A stretch of DNA of 64,000 bases from Streptomyces fildesensis (GCF_016107395.1 NZ_JAAIKO010000002.1:372001-436000), one strand, 5' to 3'. Shown: positions 54,879-63,862, numbered from the stretch's first letter. Translations and numbers: made by a program. The notes: generated from the sequence alone by a model not told the origin.

Positions 54879-56503
54879 CCACCGGCACGATCAACCTGGC
54901 GGCCGAGGCGGCGGCGTCCGAGCACCGCACCCTGATCATCACGCTCTTCTCCGTGTTCGTCGTCATCACCCTCGGCATCACCGTCTGGGCCGGCCGCCAG
55001 ACGAAGGACGCCACCGACTTCTACGCGGGTGGCCGCGGCTTCACCGGGTTCCAGAACGGTCTGGCGATCTCCGGCGACTACATGTCCGCCGCGTCGTTCC
55101 TCGGTATCGCCGGCGCCATCGCGCTCGTCGGCTACGACGGCTTCCTCTACTCGATCGGCTTCCTGGTCGCCTGGCTGGTCGCCCTGCTGCTGGTCGCGGA
55201 ACCGCTGCGCAACTCCGGCCGCTTCACCATGGCCGACATGCTCGCGTACCGGCTGCGCCAGCGACCGGTGCGCACCGCCGCCGGCACCTCGACCATCGTC
55301 GTGTCGATCTTCTATCTGCTGGCCCAGATGGTCGGCGCGGGCGCCCTGGTCTCGCTGCTGCTCGGTGTCACCGGCGAGGGCCCGAAGCGGCTGATCGTGG
55401 CGCTGGTCGGCATCGTCATGGTGCTGTACGTGACGATCGGCGGCATGAAGGGCACGACCTGGGTGCAGATCATCAAGGCCGTGATGCTGATCCTCGGCAC
55501 CCTGCTGATCACCATCCTGGTGCTCAACAAGTTCCACTGGAACCCGTCCACGCTGCTGGGCGCCGCGGCCGAGAAGAGCGGCCAGGGGCACAAGTTCCTG
55601 GAGCCCGGCCTCAAGTACGGCATCGACAGCACCAGCAAGATCAACTTCATCTCGCTGGGCCTGGCCCTCGTCCTGGGCACCGCCGGGCTGCCGCACATCC
55701 TGGTGCGCTTCTACACCGTGCCGTCCGCGAAGGTCGCCCGTAAGTCCGTGAACTGGGCGATCGGCATCATCGGCGGCTTCTATCTGATGACCATCGCCCT
55801 CGGGTTCGGTGCGGCGGCGCTGGTCGGCGCCGCCAAGATCAAGGCGAGCGACAAGTCCGGCAACACCGCGGCGCCGCTGCTCGCCGAGTACGTCGGCGGC
55901 GGCCCCGGCACCACCGGCGGCGCGATCCTGCTCGCGGTGATCTCCGCGGTGGCCTTCGCCACCATCCTCGCCGTCGTCGCCGGCCTCACCCTCGCCTCGT
56001 CGGCCTCGTTCGCGCACGACCTGTGGGCCAACGTGATCCGCAAGGGCAAGGTGAGCGAGAAGAACGAGGTCATCACCGCCAAGATCGCCGCGGTCGCGAT
56101 CGGCGCGGTCTCCATCGGGCTCGGCATGTACGCCACCAAACTCAACGCGGCGGCCCTGGTGGCGCTCGCCTTCGCGGTGGCCGCCTCCGCCAACCTGCCG
56201 ACCATCCTCTACAGCCTGTACTGGAAGAAGTTCACCACCTCGGGAGCGACCTGGTCGATCTACGGAGGACTGGTCTCCTCGGTCGCCCTGGTGATCTTCT
56301 CGCCGGTCGTCTCCGGCGCCCCCGACTCCCTCTTCACCGGCAGCGACTTCCACTGGTTCCCGCTGGGCAACCCGGGCATCGTCTCCATCCCGCTGGGCTT
56401 CCTGCTCGGCTGGCTGGGCACGGTCCTGTCCAAGGAGGAGCCGGACCTCGAGAAGTACAAGGAGCTGGAGGTCCGCTCCATGACCGGCGCCGGGGCACAC
56501 TGA
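54875..56503 (+). CDS. Sodium/solute symporter, acetate permease (ActP/MctC) type
   Basis: 542-residue integral membrane protein of the SSS family with about 13 helices. Typical patches: TDFYAGGRGFTGFQNGLAISGDYMSAASFLGIAGA, NFISLGLALVLGTAGLPHILVRFYTVPSAKVARKS. ActP-type members import acetate, pyruvate or similar monocarboxylates. ATG 54875, GGAGG upstream. Partnered with the DUF485 gene before it. Confidence 0.9.
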   Translation: MTTGTINLAAEAAASEHRTLIITLFSVFVVITLGITVWAGRQTKDATDFYAGGRGFTGFQNGLAISGDYMSAASFLGIAGAIALVGYDGFLYSIGFLVAWLVALLLVAEPLRNSGRFTMADMLAYRLRQRPVRTAAGTSTIVVSIFYLLAQMVGAGALVSLLLGVTGEGPKRLIVALVGIVMVLYVTIGGMKGTTWVQIIKAVMLILGTLLITILVLNKFHWNPSTLLGAAAEKSGQGHKFLEPGLKYGIDSTSKINFISLGLALVLGTAGLPHILVRFYTVPSAKVARKSVNWAIGIIGGFYLMTIALGFGAAALVGAAKIKASDKSGNTAAPLLAEYVGGGPGTTGGAILLAVISAVAFATILAVVAGLTLASSASFAHDLWANVIRKGKVSEKNEVITAKIAAVAIGAVSIGLGMYATKLNAAALVALAFAVAASANLPTILYSLYWKKFTTSGATWSIYGGLVSSVALVIFSPVVSGAPDSLFTGSDFHWFPLGNPGIVSIPLGFLLGWLGTVLSKEEPDLEKYKELEVRSMTGAGAH

Positions 56504-56531
56504 CCGGCCTGCCCCCCACGAGAGACCACGA

Positions 56532-56549
56532 TTCAACAAACTGTTGCAA
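56532..56549. promoter_or_regulatory. Near-palindrome upstream of moaA
   Basis: TTCAACAAACTGTTGCAA: arms CAACA and TGTTG with a 3-nt spacer and TT/AA flanks. It is followed by an AT-rich CAATAT that could serve as -10. Position is 100-120 nt before the moaA start. May be an operator or part of the promoter. Confidence 0.45.
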
Positions 56550-56650
56550 TATGGGGCCCATCGCGTACGCTGCGGCGATACGCGGTGGGTCACCGTGGTC
56601 CTAAGCTGGAGTGGCGGGCGCACCTGGTGCCCGCGAGGGAGGCGGAACGC

Positions 56651-57640
56651 GTGCTGATCGACACCTACGGACGCGTGGCCACCGATCTGCGGGTCTCGCT
56701 GACCGACCGGTGCAATCTGCGCTGCACGTACTGCATGCCCGAGGAGGGCCTGCAGTGGCTGGCCAAGCCCGAGCTGCTCACCGACGACGAGATCGTCCGG
56801 ATGGTACGGATCGGCGTCACCGACCTCGGCGTCAAGGACGTCCGCTTCACCGGCGGCGAGCCGCTGCTGCGCCCGGGCCTGGTCGGCATCATCGAACGCG
56901 TCGCGGCCCTCGAACCCCGCCCCCGGATATCGCTGACCACCAACGGCATCGGCCTCGGACGCACCGCAGCCGCGCTGCGCGACGCCGGCCTGAACCGGGT
57001 CAACGTCTCCCTCGACACCCTGCGCCCCGAGGTCTTCCAGGCCATGACCCGGCGCAAGCGCCACCACGACGTCATCGGCGGGCTGGAAGCGGCCCGCGCC
57101 GCCGGCCTGGCCCCGGTGAAGGTCAACGCGGTCCTCATGCGCGGCGTCAACGACGACGAGGCCCCGGACCTGCTCCAGTGGGCCGTCGAGAACGACTACG
57201 AGCTGCGCTTCATCGAGCAGATGCCGCTGGACGCGCAGCACGGCTGGCAGCGCAGCGACATGGTGACGGCCGAGGAGATCCTGGAGAGCCTCAGGACCCG
57301 CTTCACGCTCACCCCCGAGCCCAACGGGGCCCGCGGCTCCGCGCCCGCCGAACGCTGGCTGGTGGACGGCGGCCCGGCCCGGGTCGGCGTCATCGCCTCC
57401 GTGACCCGCCCCTTCTGCCGCGCCTGCGACCGTACCCGGCTCACCGCCGACGGCCAGGTCCGCGACTGCCTCTTCGCCCGCACCGAGTCCGACCTGCGCG
57501 CCCCGCTGCGCTCCGGTGCCACCGACGCGGAGATCGCCGCGCTGTGGAAGACCGCGATGTGGGGCAAGAAGGCCGGCTCCGGGCTCGACGACCCGTCGTT
57601 CCTGCAGCCTGACCGCCCGATGTCGGCGATCGGCGGCTAG
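56651..57640 (+). CDS. moaA: GTP 3',8-cyclase MoaA
   Basis: 329 residues, radical-SAM enzyme of molybdopterin synthesis. It has the N-terminal cluster motif Cys21-x3-Cys25-x2-Cys28 (CNLRCTYC) and the C-terminal second cluster cysteines in PFCRACDRTRLTADGQVRDC, and ends in GG as MoaA proteins do. GTG 56651 has GGGAGG at 8-9 nt. No other molybdopterin genes are nearby, so the rest of the pathway lies outside the window. Confidence 0.95.
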   Translation: MLIDTYGRVATDLRVSLTDRCNLRCTYCMPEEGLQWLAKPELLTDDEIVRMVRIGVTDLGVKDVRFTGGEPLLRPGLVGIIERVAALEPRPRISLTTNGIGLGRTAAALRDAGLNRVNVSLDTLRPEVFQAMTRRKRHHDVIGGLEAARAAGLAPVKVNAVLMRGVNDDEAPDLLQWAVENDYELRFIEQMPLDAQHGWQRSDMVTAEEILESLRTRFTLTPEPNGARGSAPAERWLVDGGPARVGVIASVTRPFCRACDRTRLTADGQVRDCLFARTESDLRAPLRSGATDAEIAALWKTAMWGKKAGSGLDDPSFLQPDRPMSAIGG

Positions 57641-57648
57641 TACCCGCC

Positions 57649-57700
57649 CGACCCCGGAGTCCGACCCCGGAATCCGACCCCGGAATCCGGGGCCGGAGTC
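57649..57700 (+). repeat. Four tandem 13-nt units after moaA
   Basis: CGACCCCGGAGTC, CGACCCCGGAATC (twice) and CGGGGCCGGAGTC. The third and fourth give CCCCGGAATCCGGGG, an inverted repeat able to act as a weak terminator between convergent moaA and the next gene. Confidence 0.7.
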
Positions 57701-57742
57701 TGCGTCTGGTCCCGATGGGCCGGACCGCGGTTCCGTCCGCTA

Positions 57743-58015
57743 TCAGGACGCCGCCGGGCTCCCCGGTGCCGCGGGATTCTCCGGCGCGACGGGGTCCGCG
57801 GGGTCCGCAGGGTCCCGCCAGTCCGCGAACGGCACGACGTCCTTCAGGAACCCCCGCAGGTCCAGGAACTGCGACAGGTGCTCCCGGTGCTCGTCACAGG
57901 CGAGCCAGGTCTTCCGGCGGTCCGGGGTGTGCAGTTTGGGGTTGTTCCACGCCAGCACCCACGCGGCGGTGGTGCGGCAGCCCTTGGCCGAGCAGATCGG
58001 CGTCACGTCGTTCAT
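57743..58015 (-). CDS. Small conserved cysteine-containing protein, unknown function
   Basis: 90 residues. N-terminal CSAKGCRTTAAWVLAWNNPKLHTPDRRKTWLACDEHREHL has paired cysteines and CDEH, resembling a small metal-binding domain; the C-terminal third is Pro/Ala/Asp-rich. ATG 58015; RBS is weak. Conserved next to moaA in Streptomyces as I recall. Function unknown. Confidence 0.7.
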   Translation of the reverse strand: MNDVTPICSAKGCRTTAAWVLAWNNPKLHTPDRRKTWLACDEHREHLSQFLDLRGFLKDVVPFADWRDPADPADPVAPENPAAPGSPAAS

Positions 58016-58034
58016 AGCTGCCAGTAAACATGGC

Positions 58035-58070
58035 GACGCCGGGCAGCCACGGGGGGAGCCGCCCGGCGTC
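58035..58070 (-). terminator. Strong hairpin just before the 57743-58015 gene
   Basis: GACGCCGGGC pairs with GCCCGGCGTC, with a further GC pair across one mismatch, and a G/C loop. Could end the DUF3099 transcript or act as attenuator in the 5' leader of the small gene. Confidence 0.55.
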
Positions 58071-58192
58071 GGTCCGTCGCTCCGACGGGGGATGCGGAGC
58101 GCGTACGAAGTATGTCACGCGTGCACCCCGGTCGAGGAGTGGATCCTCATGATTGATCTGAGCTTTTCTTGAGGTTTCCGGCCAGCCGCGGC

Positions 58193-58555
58193 TCAGTTTC
58201 GACTGCTGTACGGACCCTCCGGATATTCCGTTCCGGGCTCCACGTGACCCTCCAGGACGACCGGTTCCAGCATCGGCCGGGTCGGCGGCGGGACGAAGGA
58301 CGACGGCAGCGACGGCGCGTTCGCCCGTCCCGCGTTGGCGATGACCACCGCGACATAGGGCAGCAGCGCGCCCAGCACCAGCGCGACCCAGGCCAGCGGC
58401 CGCTGTACGTTCCACAAGGTCACGGTCGCGATGACCGAGGCGGTACGGACCAGCATCGAGATGACGTAGCGGCGCTGCCTGCCCTGTACATCCTGAGTGA
58501 GACCGGTCCGGGCTCCGGTGATCCGGAAGACCTCGCCGTCACTGTGCTTCCGCAT
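58193..58555 (-). CDS. DUF3099 membrane protein
   Basis: 120 residues. MRKHSDGEVFRITGARTGLTQDVQGRQRRYVISM is the conserved start, followed by two membrane helices (LVRTASVIATVTLWNV and PLAWVALVLGALLPYVAVVIANAG) and a Pro-rich tail. ATG 58555; GTG 58558 is also possible. Function unknown. Confidence 0.8.
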   Translation of the reverse strand: MRKHSDGEVFRITGARTGLTQDVQGRQRRYVISMLVRTASVIATVTLWNVQRPLAWVALVLGALLPYVAVVIANAGRANAPSLPSSFVPPPTRPMLEPVVLEGHVEPGTEYPEGPYSSRN

Positions 58556-58793
58556 CACATTCCACCGCCTGCTCGGCCCACCGGGCCGTACCGAATTCTG
58601 TTGCGGGGACCCGCCCCAGGCCCTTCTCACGGTACGCCGCGGGTCCGCCGCATTCGAGACCGGGGCCGCCCCGCGAGTGGCGTGCCGACCCCGTCGTACG
58701 GCGTATGGACGCCCCCGACATGCGGCGTAGCCCACCCCGGATCAGACTGACGTCACGAGTGCATCGTCACTCGAACGCGAGGAGGCGTGTGAC

Positions 58794-59069
58794 ATGAGTT
58801 GGTTGTGGGCGATCATCGTCGGTCTGGTTCTGGGTCTGATCGCGAAAGCGATCCTGCCCGGCAAGCAGTCCATCCCGCTGTGGCTGACCGCGATCTTCGG
58901 CATGCTCGGCAGCATCCTGGGCAACGCGGTGGCGACCTGGATCGGCGTCAACGACACCAGTGGCATCGACTGGACCCGGCACCTGCTGCAGTTGCTCGGC
59001 GCCATCGCGGTGGTGGCCGTCGGCGACGGACTGTGGGCGGCGATCCGAGGCAAGAAGGAAGCCGCCTGA
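58794..59069 (+). CDS. GlsB/YeaQ/YmgE family stress-response membrane protein
   Basis: 91 residues with three hydrophobic stretches: WLWAIIVGLVLGLIAKAILPG, IPLWLTAIFGMLGSILGNAVA and LLQLLGAIAVVAVGDGLWAAI. Typical small transglycosylase-associated protein. ATG 58794 with GAGGAGG at about 8 nt. An inverted repeat CGAGTG/CACTCG (58756-58773) just upstream may be an operator. Convergent with kptA. Confidence 0.88.
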   Translation: MSWLWAIIVGLVLGLIAKAILPGKQSIPLWLTAIFGMLGSILGNAVATWIGVNDTSGIDWTRHLLQLLGAIAVVAVGDGLWAAIRGKKEAA

Positions 59070-59075
59070 CGACCC

Positions 59076-59636
59076 TCAGACCGGGCGCTGTCGCAACCGC
59101 GCCGGCGGAACCCGGTCGGTCAGCCACACGCCGTTGGCGCTGACCCGGAACACATGGCCCTCGGCGGCCAGCCCGGCAGCGTCCACCTCCAGCACCACCG
59201 GACGGCCGTGCCGCGCACCCACGCGCACGGCCGTCTCCACGTCCGCCGACAGATGGACGTCCTGACGGGACATCGGCAGCAGCCCGTCCCGGAGGATCAG
59301 CGGCAGCGTCGTGGTCGCGGTGCCGTGGAACAGCACGTCGGGCGGCGGCGCGGCCGCCAGTCCGAGGTCCACCGGGACCGAGTGCCCCTGGCTGGCCCGG
59401 ATGAGCCGGCCGTCCGGCGAGTACTCGTACCGCTTCTTGTTGTTCGTCGCGACGACATGGTCCAGCTCGGCGCGCGAGAAGCGGCGGCCCGCCCGGTCGC
59501 AGGCGGCGATCAGCTCGTCCACCGCCACCCAGCCGCCCTCGTCGAGGGTCACCCCGACCGCTCCCGGATCGTGCCGCAGCACCAGGGCCAGGAACTTCGA
59601 GACCTTGACCGTCCGCTTCTCGTCCACCGTCGTCAT
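59076..59636 (-). CDS. kptA: RNA 2'-phosphotransferase (KptA/Tpt1)
   Basis: 186 residues. Family patterns: KVSKFLALVLRHDPGAVGVTLDEGGWVAVDELI (KptA N-domain with conserved Arg-His), KKRYEYSPDGRLIRASQGHSVPVDLGL and FHGTATTTLPLILRDGL (ADP-ribose-transferase-like site). In yeast Tpt1 removes the 2'-phosphate left by tRNA splicing using NAD+; the bacterial role is uncertain. ATG 59636, GGAGG upstream; encoded 13 nt after pmbA. Confidence 0.92.
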   Translation of the reverse strand: MTTVDEKRTVKVSKFLALVLRHDPGAVGVTLDEGGWVAVDELIAACDRAGRRFSRAELDHVVATNNKKRYEYSPDGRLIRASQGHSVPVDLGLAAAPPPDVLFHGTATTTLPLILRDGLLPMSRQDVHLSADVETAVRVGARHGRPVVLEVDAAGLAAEGHVFRVSANGVWLTDRVPPARLRQRPV

Positions 59637-59649
59637 CCTCCTGGCAGGG

Positions 59650-61044
59650 TCAGACGCCCTGGCTGACCGAACTCATGTTGAAGTCCGGGATCCGCATGGC
59701 CGGTGCCGCGGCCCGGGTGAAGTAGTCGCTCCACTCGCGCGGCAGCGTCCGCTCGGTGCGGCCGGTCTCGGCGACCCGGCCGAGCAGGTCCACCGGCGAC
59801 TCGTTGAACCGGAAGTTGTTCACCGCGCCCGTCACCTCGCCGTTCTCGACCAGGTAGACCCCGTCCCGGGTGAGGCCGGTGAGCAGCAGCGTCGCCGGAT
59901 CGACCTCGCGGATGTACCACAGGCAGGTCAGCAGCAGCCCGCGGTCGGTGGCCGCGACCATCTCCTCCAGCGACTTCGTGCCGCCGCCGTCCAGGATCAG
60001 GTTGTCGCCGGCCGGGGTCACCGGCAGGCCGGTGAGGCCCGCGCTGTGCCGGGTGGTGGGCAGCCGGTTGAGGACCCCGTCCCGGATCCAGTCGACCGGA
60101 CCGACCGGCAGGCCGTTGTCGAACACCGAGGAGTCGTCGCCCGAGGCGTGCGCGATGACGAACGGCGCCGACTCCAGACCGGGCGCCTGCGGGTCGCTGC
60201 GCAGCGTCAGCGGCAGGTCGGAGAGTTTCTCCCCGACCCGGGTGCCGCCGCCGGGCTTGCTGAAGACGGTGCGGCCCTCGGCCGCGTCCCGGGCTCCGGA
60301 CGACCACAGCTGGTAGATCGCCAGGTCCGCGACGGCGGTCGGCGGCAGCAGCGTCTCGTAGCGGCCGGCGGGCAGCTCGATCCGGCGCTCCGCCCAGGCG
60401 AGCCGCTGCGCGAGCTCCGCGTCGAGCGCCGCCGGGTCGACGTCCTTGAAGTCCCGGGTCGAGGCACCGGCCCAGGCGGACCGGGAGCGGTCCGGCGACT
60501 TGGCGTTGAGTTCCATGGTGCCGGTCGGCTGGTCGTGCCGCAGCCGCAGCCCGGTGGAACTGCCCAGGTAGCTGGAGGTCACCGAGTGGAAGGCGAAGCC
60601 GTACAGCTGCCGTCCGCCGGCCCGCGCGGTCGCGAAGGACTCGCCCAGCGCCGGTGCGAACGACCCGAAGACCTCGGAGGAGGTCTCGGCGGGCGGCTCG
60701 GTGAAGGCGGCGGAGTGCGCGGTCCCCTCGACGAGCGGCTGCGCGTCCTCGGCCGGTCCCGCGGCGCGGGCCGCCTCCTCAGCGGCCCGGACCAGCGGCT
60801 CCAGATCGTCGGTGGTCACCGCGGAGCGGGACACCACACCGGAGGCGGCGCCCTGCGAGCCGTTCACCGTCGCGATGACGGTGAGGGTGCGGCCCCGGGT
60901 CACGCCGTTGGTGGTCAGCGCGTTGCCCGCCCAGCGCAGGTTGGCGCTGGACTCCTCGTCCGCGATGACGACGCAGCCGTCGGCGCGGGACAGTGCCAGG
61001 GCGCGCTCGACGATCTCGTGCGGAGCGGTGCTGCGGGGGCTCAT
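59650..61044 (-). CDS. PmbA/TldD family metallopeptidase, PmbA-like
   Basis: 464 residues. Contains the PmbA pattern [26 protein letters not shown] and [17 protein letters not shown], but not the TldD HExxxH motif, as expected for the non-catalytic partner. Together with TldD it makes a heterodimeric protease (E. coli: microcin B17 maturation and CcdA turnover). ATG 61044 overlaps the tldD stop by 4 nt. Confidence 0.88.
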   Translation of the reverse strand: MSPRSTAPHEIVERALALSRADGCVVIADEESSANLRWAGNALTTNGVTRGRTLTVIATVNGSQGAASGVVSRSAVTTDDLEPLVRAAEEAARAAGPAEDAQPLVEGTAHSAAFTEPPAETSSEVFGSFAPALGESFATARAGGRQLYGFAFHSVTSSYLGSSTGLRLRHDQPTGTMELNAKSPDRSRSAWAGASTRDFKDVDPAALDAELAQRLAWAERRIELPAGRYETLLPPTAVADLAIYQLWSSGARDAAEGRTVFSKPGGGTRVGEKLSDLPLTLRSDPQAPGLESAPFVIAHASGDDSSVFDNGLPVGPVDWIRDGVLNRLPTTRHSAGLTGLPVTPAGDNLILDGGGTKSLEEMVAATDRGLLLTCLWYIREVDPATLLLTGLTRDGVYLVENGEVTGAVNNFRFNESPVDLLGRVAETGRTERTLPREWSDYFTRAAAPAMRIPDFNMSSVSQGV

Positions 61045-62564
61045 CGGCCGGCCTCCTGGGTCGTGTTCAGGATGTTGACACCGCGGAACAGCGCGGACGG
61101 GCAGCCGTGGCTGACCGCCGCGACCTGGCCGGGCTGGGCCTTGCCGCAGTTGAAGGCGCCGCCGAGCACATACGTCTGCGGGCCGCCGACGGCTTCCATC
61201 GAGCCCCAGAAGTTGGTGGTCGTGGCCTGGTAGGCGACGTCCTTGAGCTGGCCCGCGAGCCGGCCGTTCTCGATCCGGAAGAACCGCTGGCCGGTGAACT
61301 GGAAGTTGTAGCGCTGCATGTCGATGGACCAGGAACGGTCGCCGACGATGTAGATCCCGCGCTCGACGCCGCCGATCAGCTCCTGCGTCGACGGTCCGTC
61401 CGGCGCCGGCTGGAGCGACACGTTCGCCATCCGCTGCACCGGCACATGGCCGGGGGAGTCGGCGTACGCGCAGCCGTTGGACCGCTCGAAGCCGGTGAGC
61501 TTCGCGATCCGGCGGTCCAGCTGGTACCCGACCAGGGTGCCGTCCTTCACCAGGTCCCAGGTCTGCCCGGCGACGCCCTCGTCGTCGTAGCCGACCGTCG
61601 CGAGGCCGTGCTCCGCGGTGCGGTCCCCGGTGACGTTCATCAGCGCGGAGCCGTACTTCAACGTGCCCAGCTGGTCGAAGGTCGCGAAGGAGGTGCCCGC
61701 GTAGGCCGCTTCGTAGCCCAGCGCCCGGTCCAGCTCGGTGGCGTGGCCGATCGACTCGTGGATCGTCAGCCACAGGTTGGACGGGTCGACGACGACGTCG
61801 TACGAACCGGCCTCCACGGTCGGCGCGAGCATCTTCTCCGCCAGCAGCTCCGGGATCTCCGCGAGTTCGGCGTCCCAGTCCCAGCCGGTGCCCGTCAGGT
61901 ACTCCCAGCCGCGGCCGGCCGGCGGGGCCAGGGTGCGCATGGAGTCGAAGTCGCCGCTGCCGGGGTCCACCGCGACCGCGGTGAGCTGCGGGTGCAGCCG
62001 CACCCGCTGCTGCGTGGTGCTGGTGCCCGCGGTGTCCGCGTAGAACTTGTTCTCCTGGACGGTCATCAGGGACGCGTCCGCGTGCGCGACGCCCTTCGCG
62101 GCGAGCAGCCGGCCGCTCCACTCGGCGAGCAGCGCCGTCTTCTCCGCGTCCGGGACGTCGAAGGGGTTGGTCCCGTACTCGGAGACCCACACCTTCTCCG
62201 CGTGCACCGGCTCGTCCGCCAGCTCGACCCGTTCGTCGGATCCCGCGGCGGCGATCACCTTCGCCGACAGCTTCGCCATGGCGACCGCCTGGCCGGCGAC
62301 CCGCGCCGCCGCGTCCATCGTCAGATCGACGCCGGACGCGAAGCCCCAGGCGCCGCCGTGCACGACCCGGACCGCGTAGCCGGTGTCCGTGGTGTCCGAC
62401 GTGCCGGACGGCCTGGCGTCCCGTAGCCGGTACGTGGCGCTGCGGATCCGTTCGAAGCGGAAGTCCGCGTGCTCGGCTCCGAGCGCCCTGGCCCGGGCGA
62501 GTGCCGCGTCGGCCAGCGCCCGCAGCGGCAGTGCCAGGAATGACTGATCGACCTCGTGAGGCAC
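61041..62564 (-). CDS. tldD: TldD-family metallopeptidase
   Basis: 507 residues. The metal motif HESIGHATE (HExxxH) is present with downstream CAYADSPGHVPVQRMANVSL and the GAFNCGKAQPGQ glycine-rich loop. Forms the catalytic half with PmbA. GTG 62564 has GGAGGAGG at 5 nt; an upstream in-frame ATG at 62642 is less likely. First gene of tldD-pmbA-kptA; its promoter faces the LPMO promoter. Confidence 0.9.
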   Translation of the reverse strand: MPHEVDQSFLALPLRALADAALARARALGAEHADFRFERIRSATYRLRDARPSGTSDTTDTGYAVRVVHGGAWGFASGVDLTMDAAARVAGQAVAMAKLSAKVIAAAGSDERVELADEPVHAEKVWVSEYGTNPFDVPDAEKTALLAEWSGRLLAAKGVAHADASLMTVQENKFYADTAGTSTTQQRVRLHPQLTAVAVDPGSGDFDSMRTLAPPAGRGWEYLTGTGWDWDAELAEIPELLAEKMLAPTVEAGSYDVVVDPSNLWLTIHESIGHATELDRALGYEAAYAGTSFATFDQLGTLKYGSALMNVTGDRTAEHGLATVGYDDEGVAGQTWDLVKDGTLVGYQLDRRIAKLTGFERSNGCAYADSPGHVPVQRMANVSLQPAPDGPSTQELIGGVERGIYIVGDRSWSIDMQRYNFQFTGQRFFRIENGRLAGQLKDVAYQATTTNFWGSMEAVGGPQTYVLGGAFNCGKAQPGQVAAVSHGCPSALFRGVNILNTTQEAGR

Positions 62565-62715
62565 AGCGGCCTCCTCCTTCGCCCGATTCGACAGGTCTGA
62601 TGCGACAGGTCTGCGCAGTGAATCATGCCGCTCGGACAGCACGGACGGCCACGGTATATCCGGCGCGTTCCGGGAATTGATGATGCTCCGTCAGAAGCCG
62701 GTAGCCGCAGGCCTC

Positions 62716-62744
62716 TTGTCGTTGGTCCAGACCAATCCTATGCT
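62716..62744 (+). promoter_or_regulatory. Promoter with DasR-like operator (dre) in the spacer
   Basis: -35 TTGTCG (62716-62721), spacer of 17 nt, -10 TATGCT (62739-62744). The spacer contains TTGGTCCAGACCAAT (62722-62736), close to the DasR responsive element whose core is TGGTCTAGACCA. Binding would block polymerase. DasR responds to N-acetylglucosamine metabolites, consistent with the downstream chitin-type LPMO. Confidence 0.78.
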
Positions 62745-62812
62745 CAGTTCTGCTGTCCCCCCACGCCCCTGTCCGCGCAGTCACCAGCCACAGCACGACA
62801 AGGAGCCCCCAC

Positions 62813-63739
62813 ATGTCAGCCCCCCACCTGCCGGCACTCCGTGTACCCCCGCCGCGGCTTCCCGCGTTCCGCCATGCCGCGGCCGTCGGCGCCGCGGGCG
62901 CCGCGGCACTGGCGCTCGTCGCCCTCACCCCGGTGTCCGCGAGCGCGCACGGCGCCCTCAGCAGCCCCGTCAGCCGGATATCCGCCTGCTACGCCGAAGG
63001 CCCGGAACACCCGCAGTCGCAGGTCTGCAAGGACCTGGTCGCCATGAGCGGCACCCAGCCGCTCTACGACTGGAACGAGGTGAACATCGCCAACGCCGAC
63101 GGACACAGCCGGGACATCATTCCCGACGGCAAGCTGTGCTCGGCCAACCGCGACAAGTACAAGGCCCTCGACATGGCCCGCACCGACTGGCCCGCCACCA
63201 GCGTCGCCACCGGCTCGTTCAACGTCGGCTTCCGTGTCACCGCGCCCCACCGCGGCGTCATGACCCTGTACATCACCAAGGCCGGCTACGACCCGACGAA
63301 ACCGCTCAAGTGGTCCGACCTGGACGCCACTCCGATCGCCACCTACACGACCAGCTCCACCGCGACGAGCGGCTACTACAACTTCACCGCGAAGCTGCCC
63401 AGCCGCTCCGGCCGCCACCTGATCTACCAGGTCTGGCAGCGCACCGACAGCCCCGAGGCGTTCTACGGCTGCTCCGATGTCGTCTTCGGACAGGGCGCCG
63501 CCGCCAAGGCCCCGGCCGCGCCCAGCGACCAGCAGATCGCCGCCGGGGCGAGCCGGTCGACGGTCAGCCACCAGGGCCACGGCGGGGACACCACTCTCGT
63601 CACCCAGAACACGGCAGCGAGCGGCCAGGCCGCCGGCACCCTGAAGACGGCACTCGGCGGCAGCGCCGTTCTCGCCGCGGGAGCCGTCGGAATGATCCTC
63701 CGCGGCCGCCGCCGGACCGCAGCCCGCACACAGGCGTAA
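62813..63739 (+). CDS. AA10 lytic polysaccharide monooxygenase with C-terminal membrane anchor
   Basis: 308 residues. Signal peptide ends at ASA, leaving His46 as mature N-terminus (HGALSSPVSR), which together with His146 (VTAPHRGVM) forms the copper-binding histidine brace. Cysteines (SACYAEG, SQVCKD, LCSANR, GCSDVV) fit two disulfides. Family AA10 cleaves chitin or cellulose oxidatively. After about residue 235 there is a Ser/Thr/Gln linker and a hydrophobic helix (GGSAVLAAGAVGMILRG) with RRRR, so the enzyme is held at the cell surface. ATG 62813, AAGGAG upstream. Confidence 0.92.
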   Translation: MSAPHLPALRVPPPRLPAFRHAAAVGAAGAAALALVALTPVSASAHGALSSPVSRISACYAEGPEHPQSQVCKDLVAMSGTQPLYDWNEVNIANADGHSRDIIPDGKLCSANRDKYKALDMARTDWPATSVATGSFNVGFRVTAPHRGVMTLYITKAGYDPTKPLKWSDLDATPIATYTTSSTATSGYYNFTAKLPSRSGRHLIYQVWQRTDSPEAFYGCSDVVFGQGAAAKAPAAPSDQQIAAGASRSTVSHQGHGGDTTLVTQNTAASGQAAGTLKTALGGSAVLAAGAVGMILRGRRRTAARTQA

Positions 63740-63757
63740 CTCCGCCGACTGTAGGGA

Positions 63758-63789
63758 CCCGACAGGGACAGCTGGATGCCCCTGTCGGG
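63758..63789. terminator. Hairpin after the LPMO gene
   Basis: CCCGACAGGG pairs with CCCTGTCGGG across a 12-nt loop; GGGA and TCCC just outside may extend the stem. Located 19 nt past the LPMO stop. Confidence 0.75.
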
Positions 63790-63862
63790 GCCGGTTCCCT
63801 GTATCGCTGCCCGGACCGATAGTTTCGTGGTGATAGCCACAACTATGGGAAAGGGTGATCCG

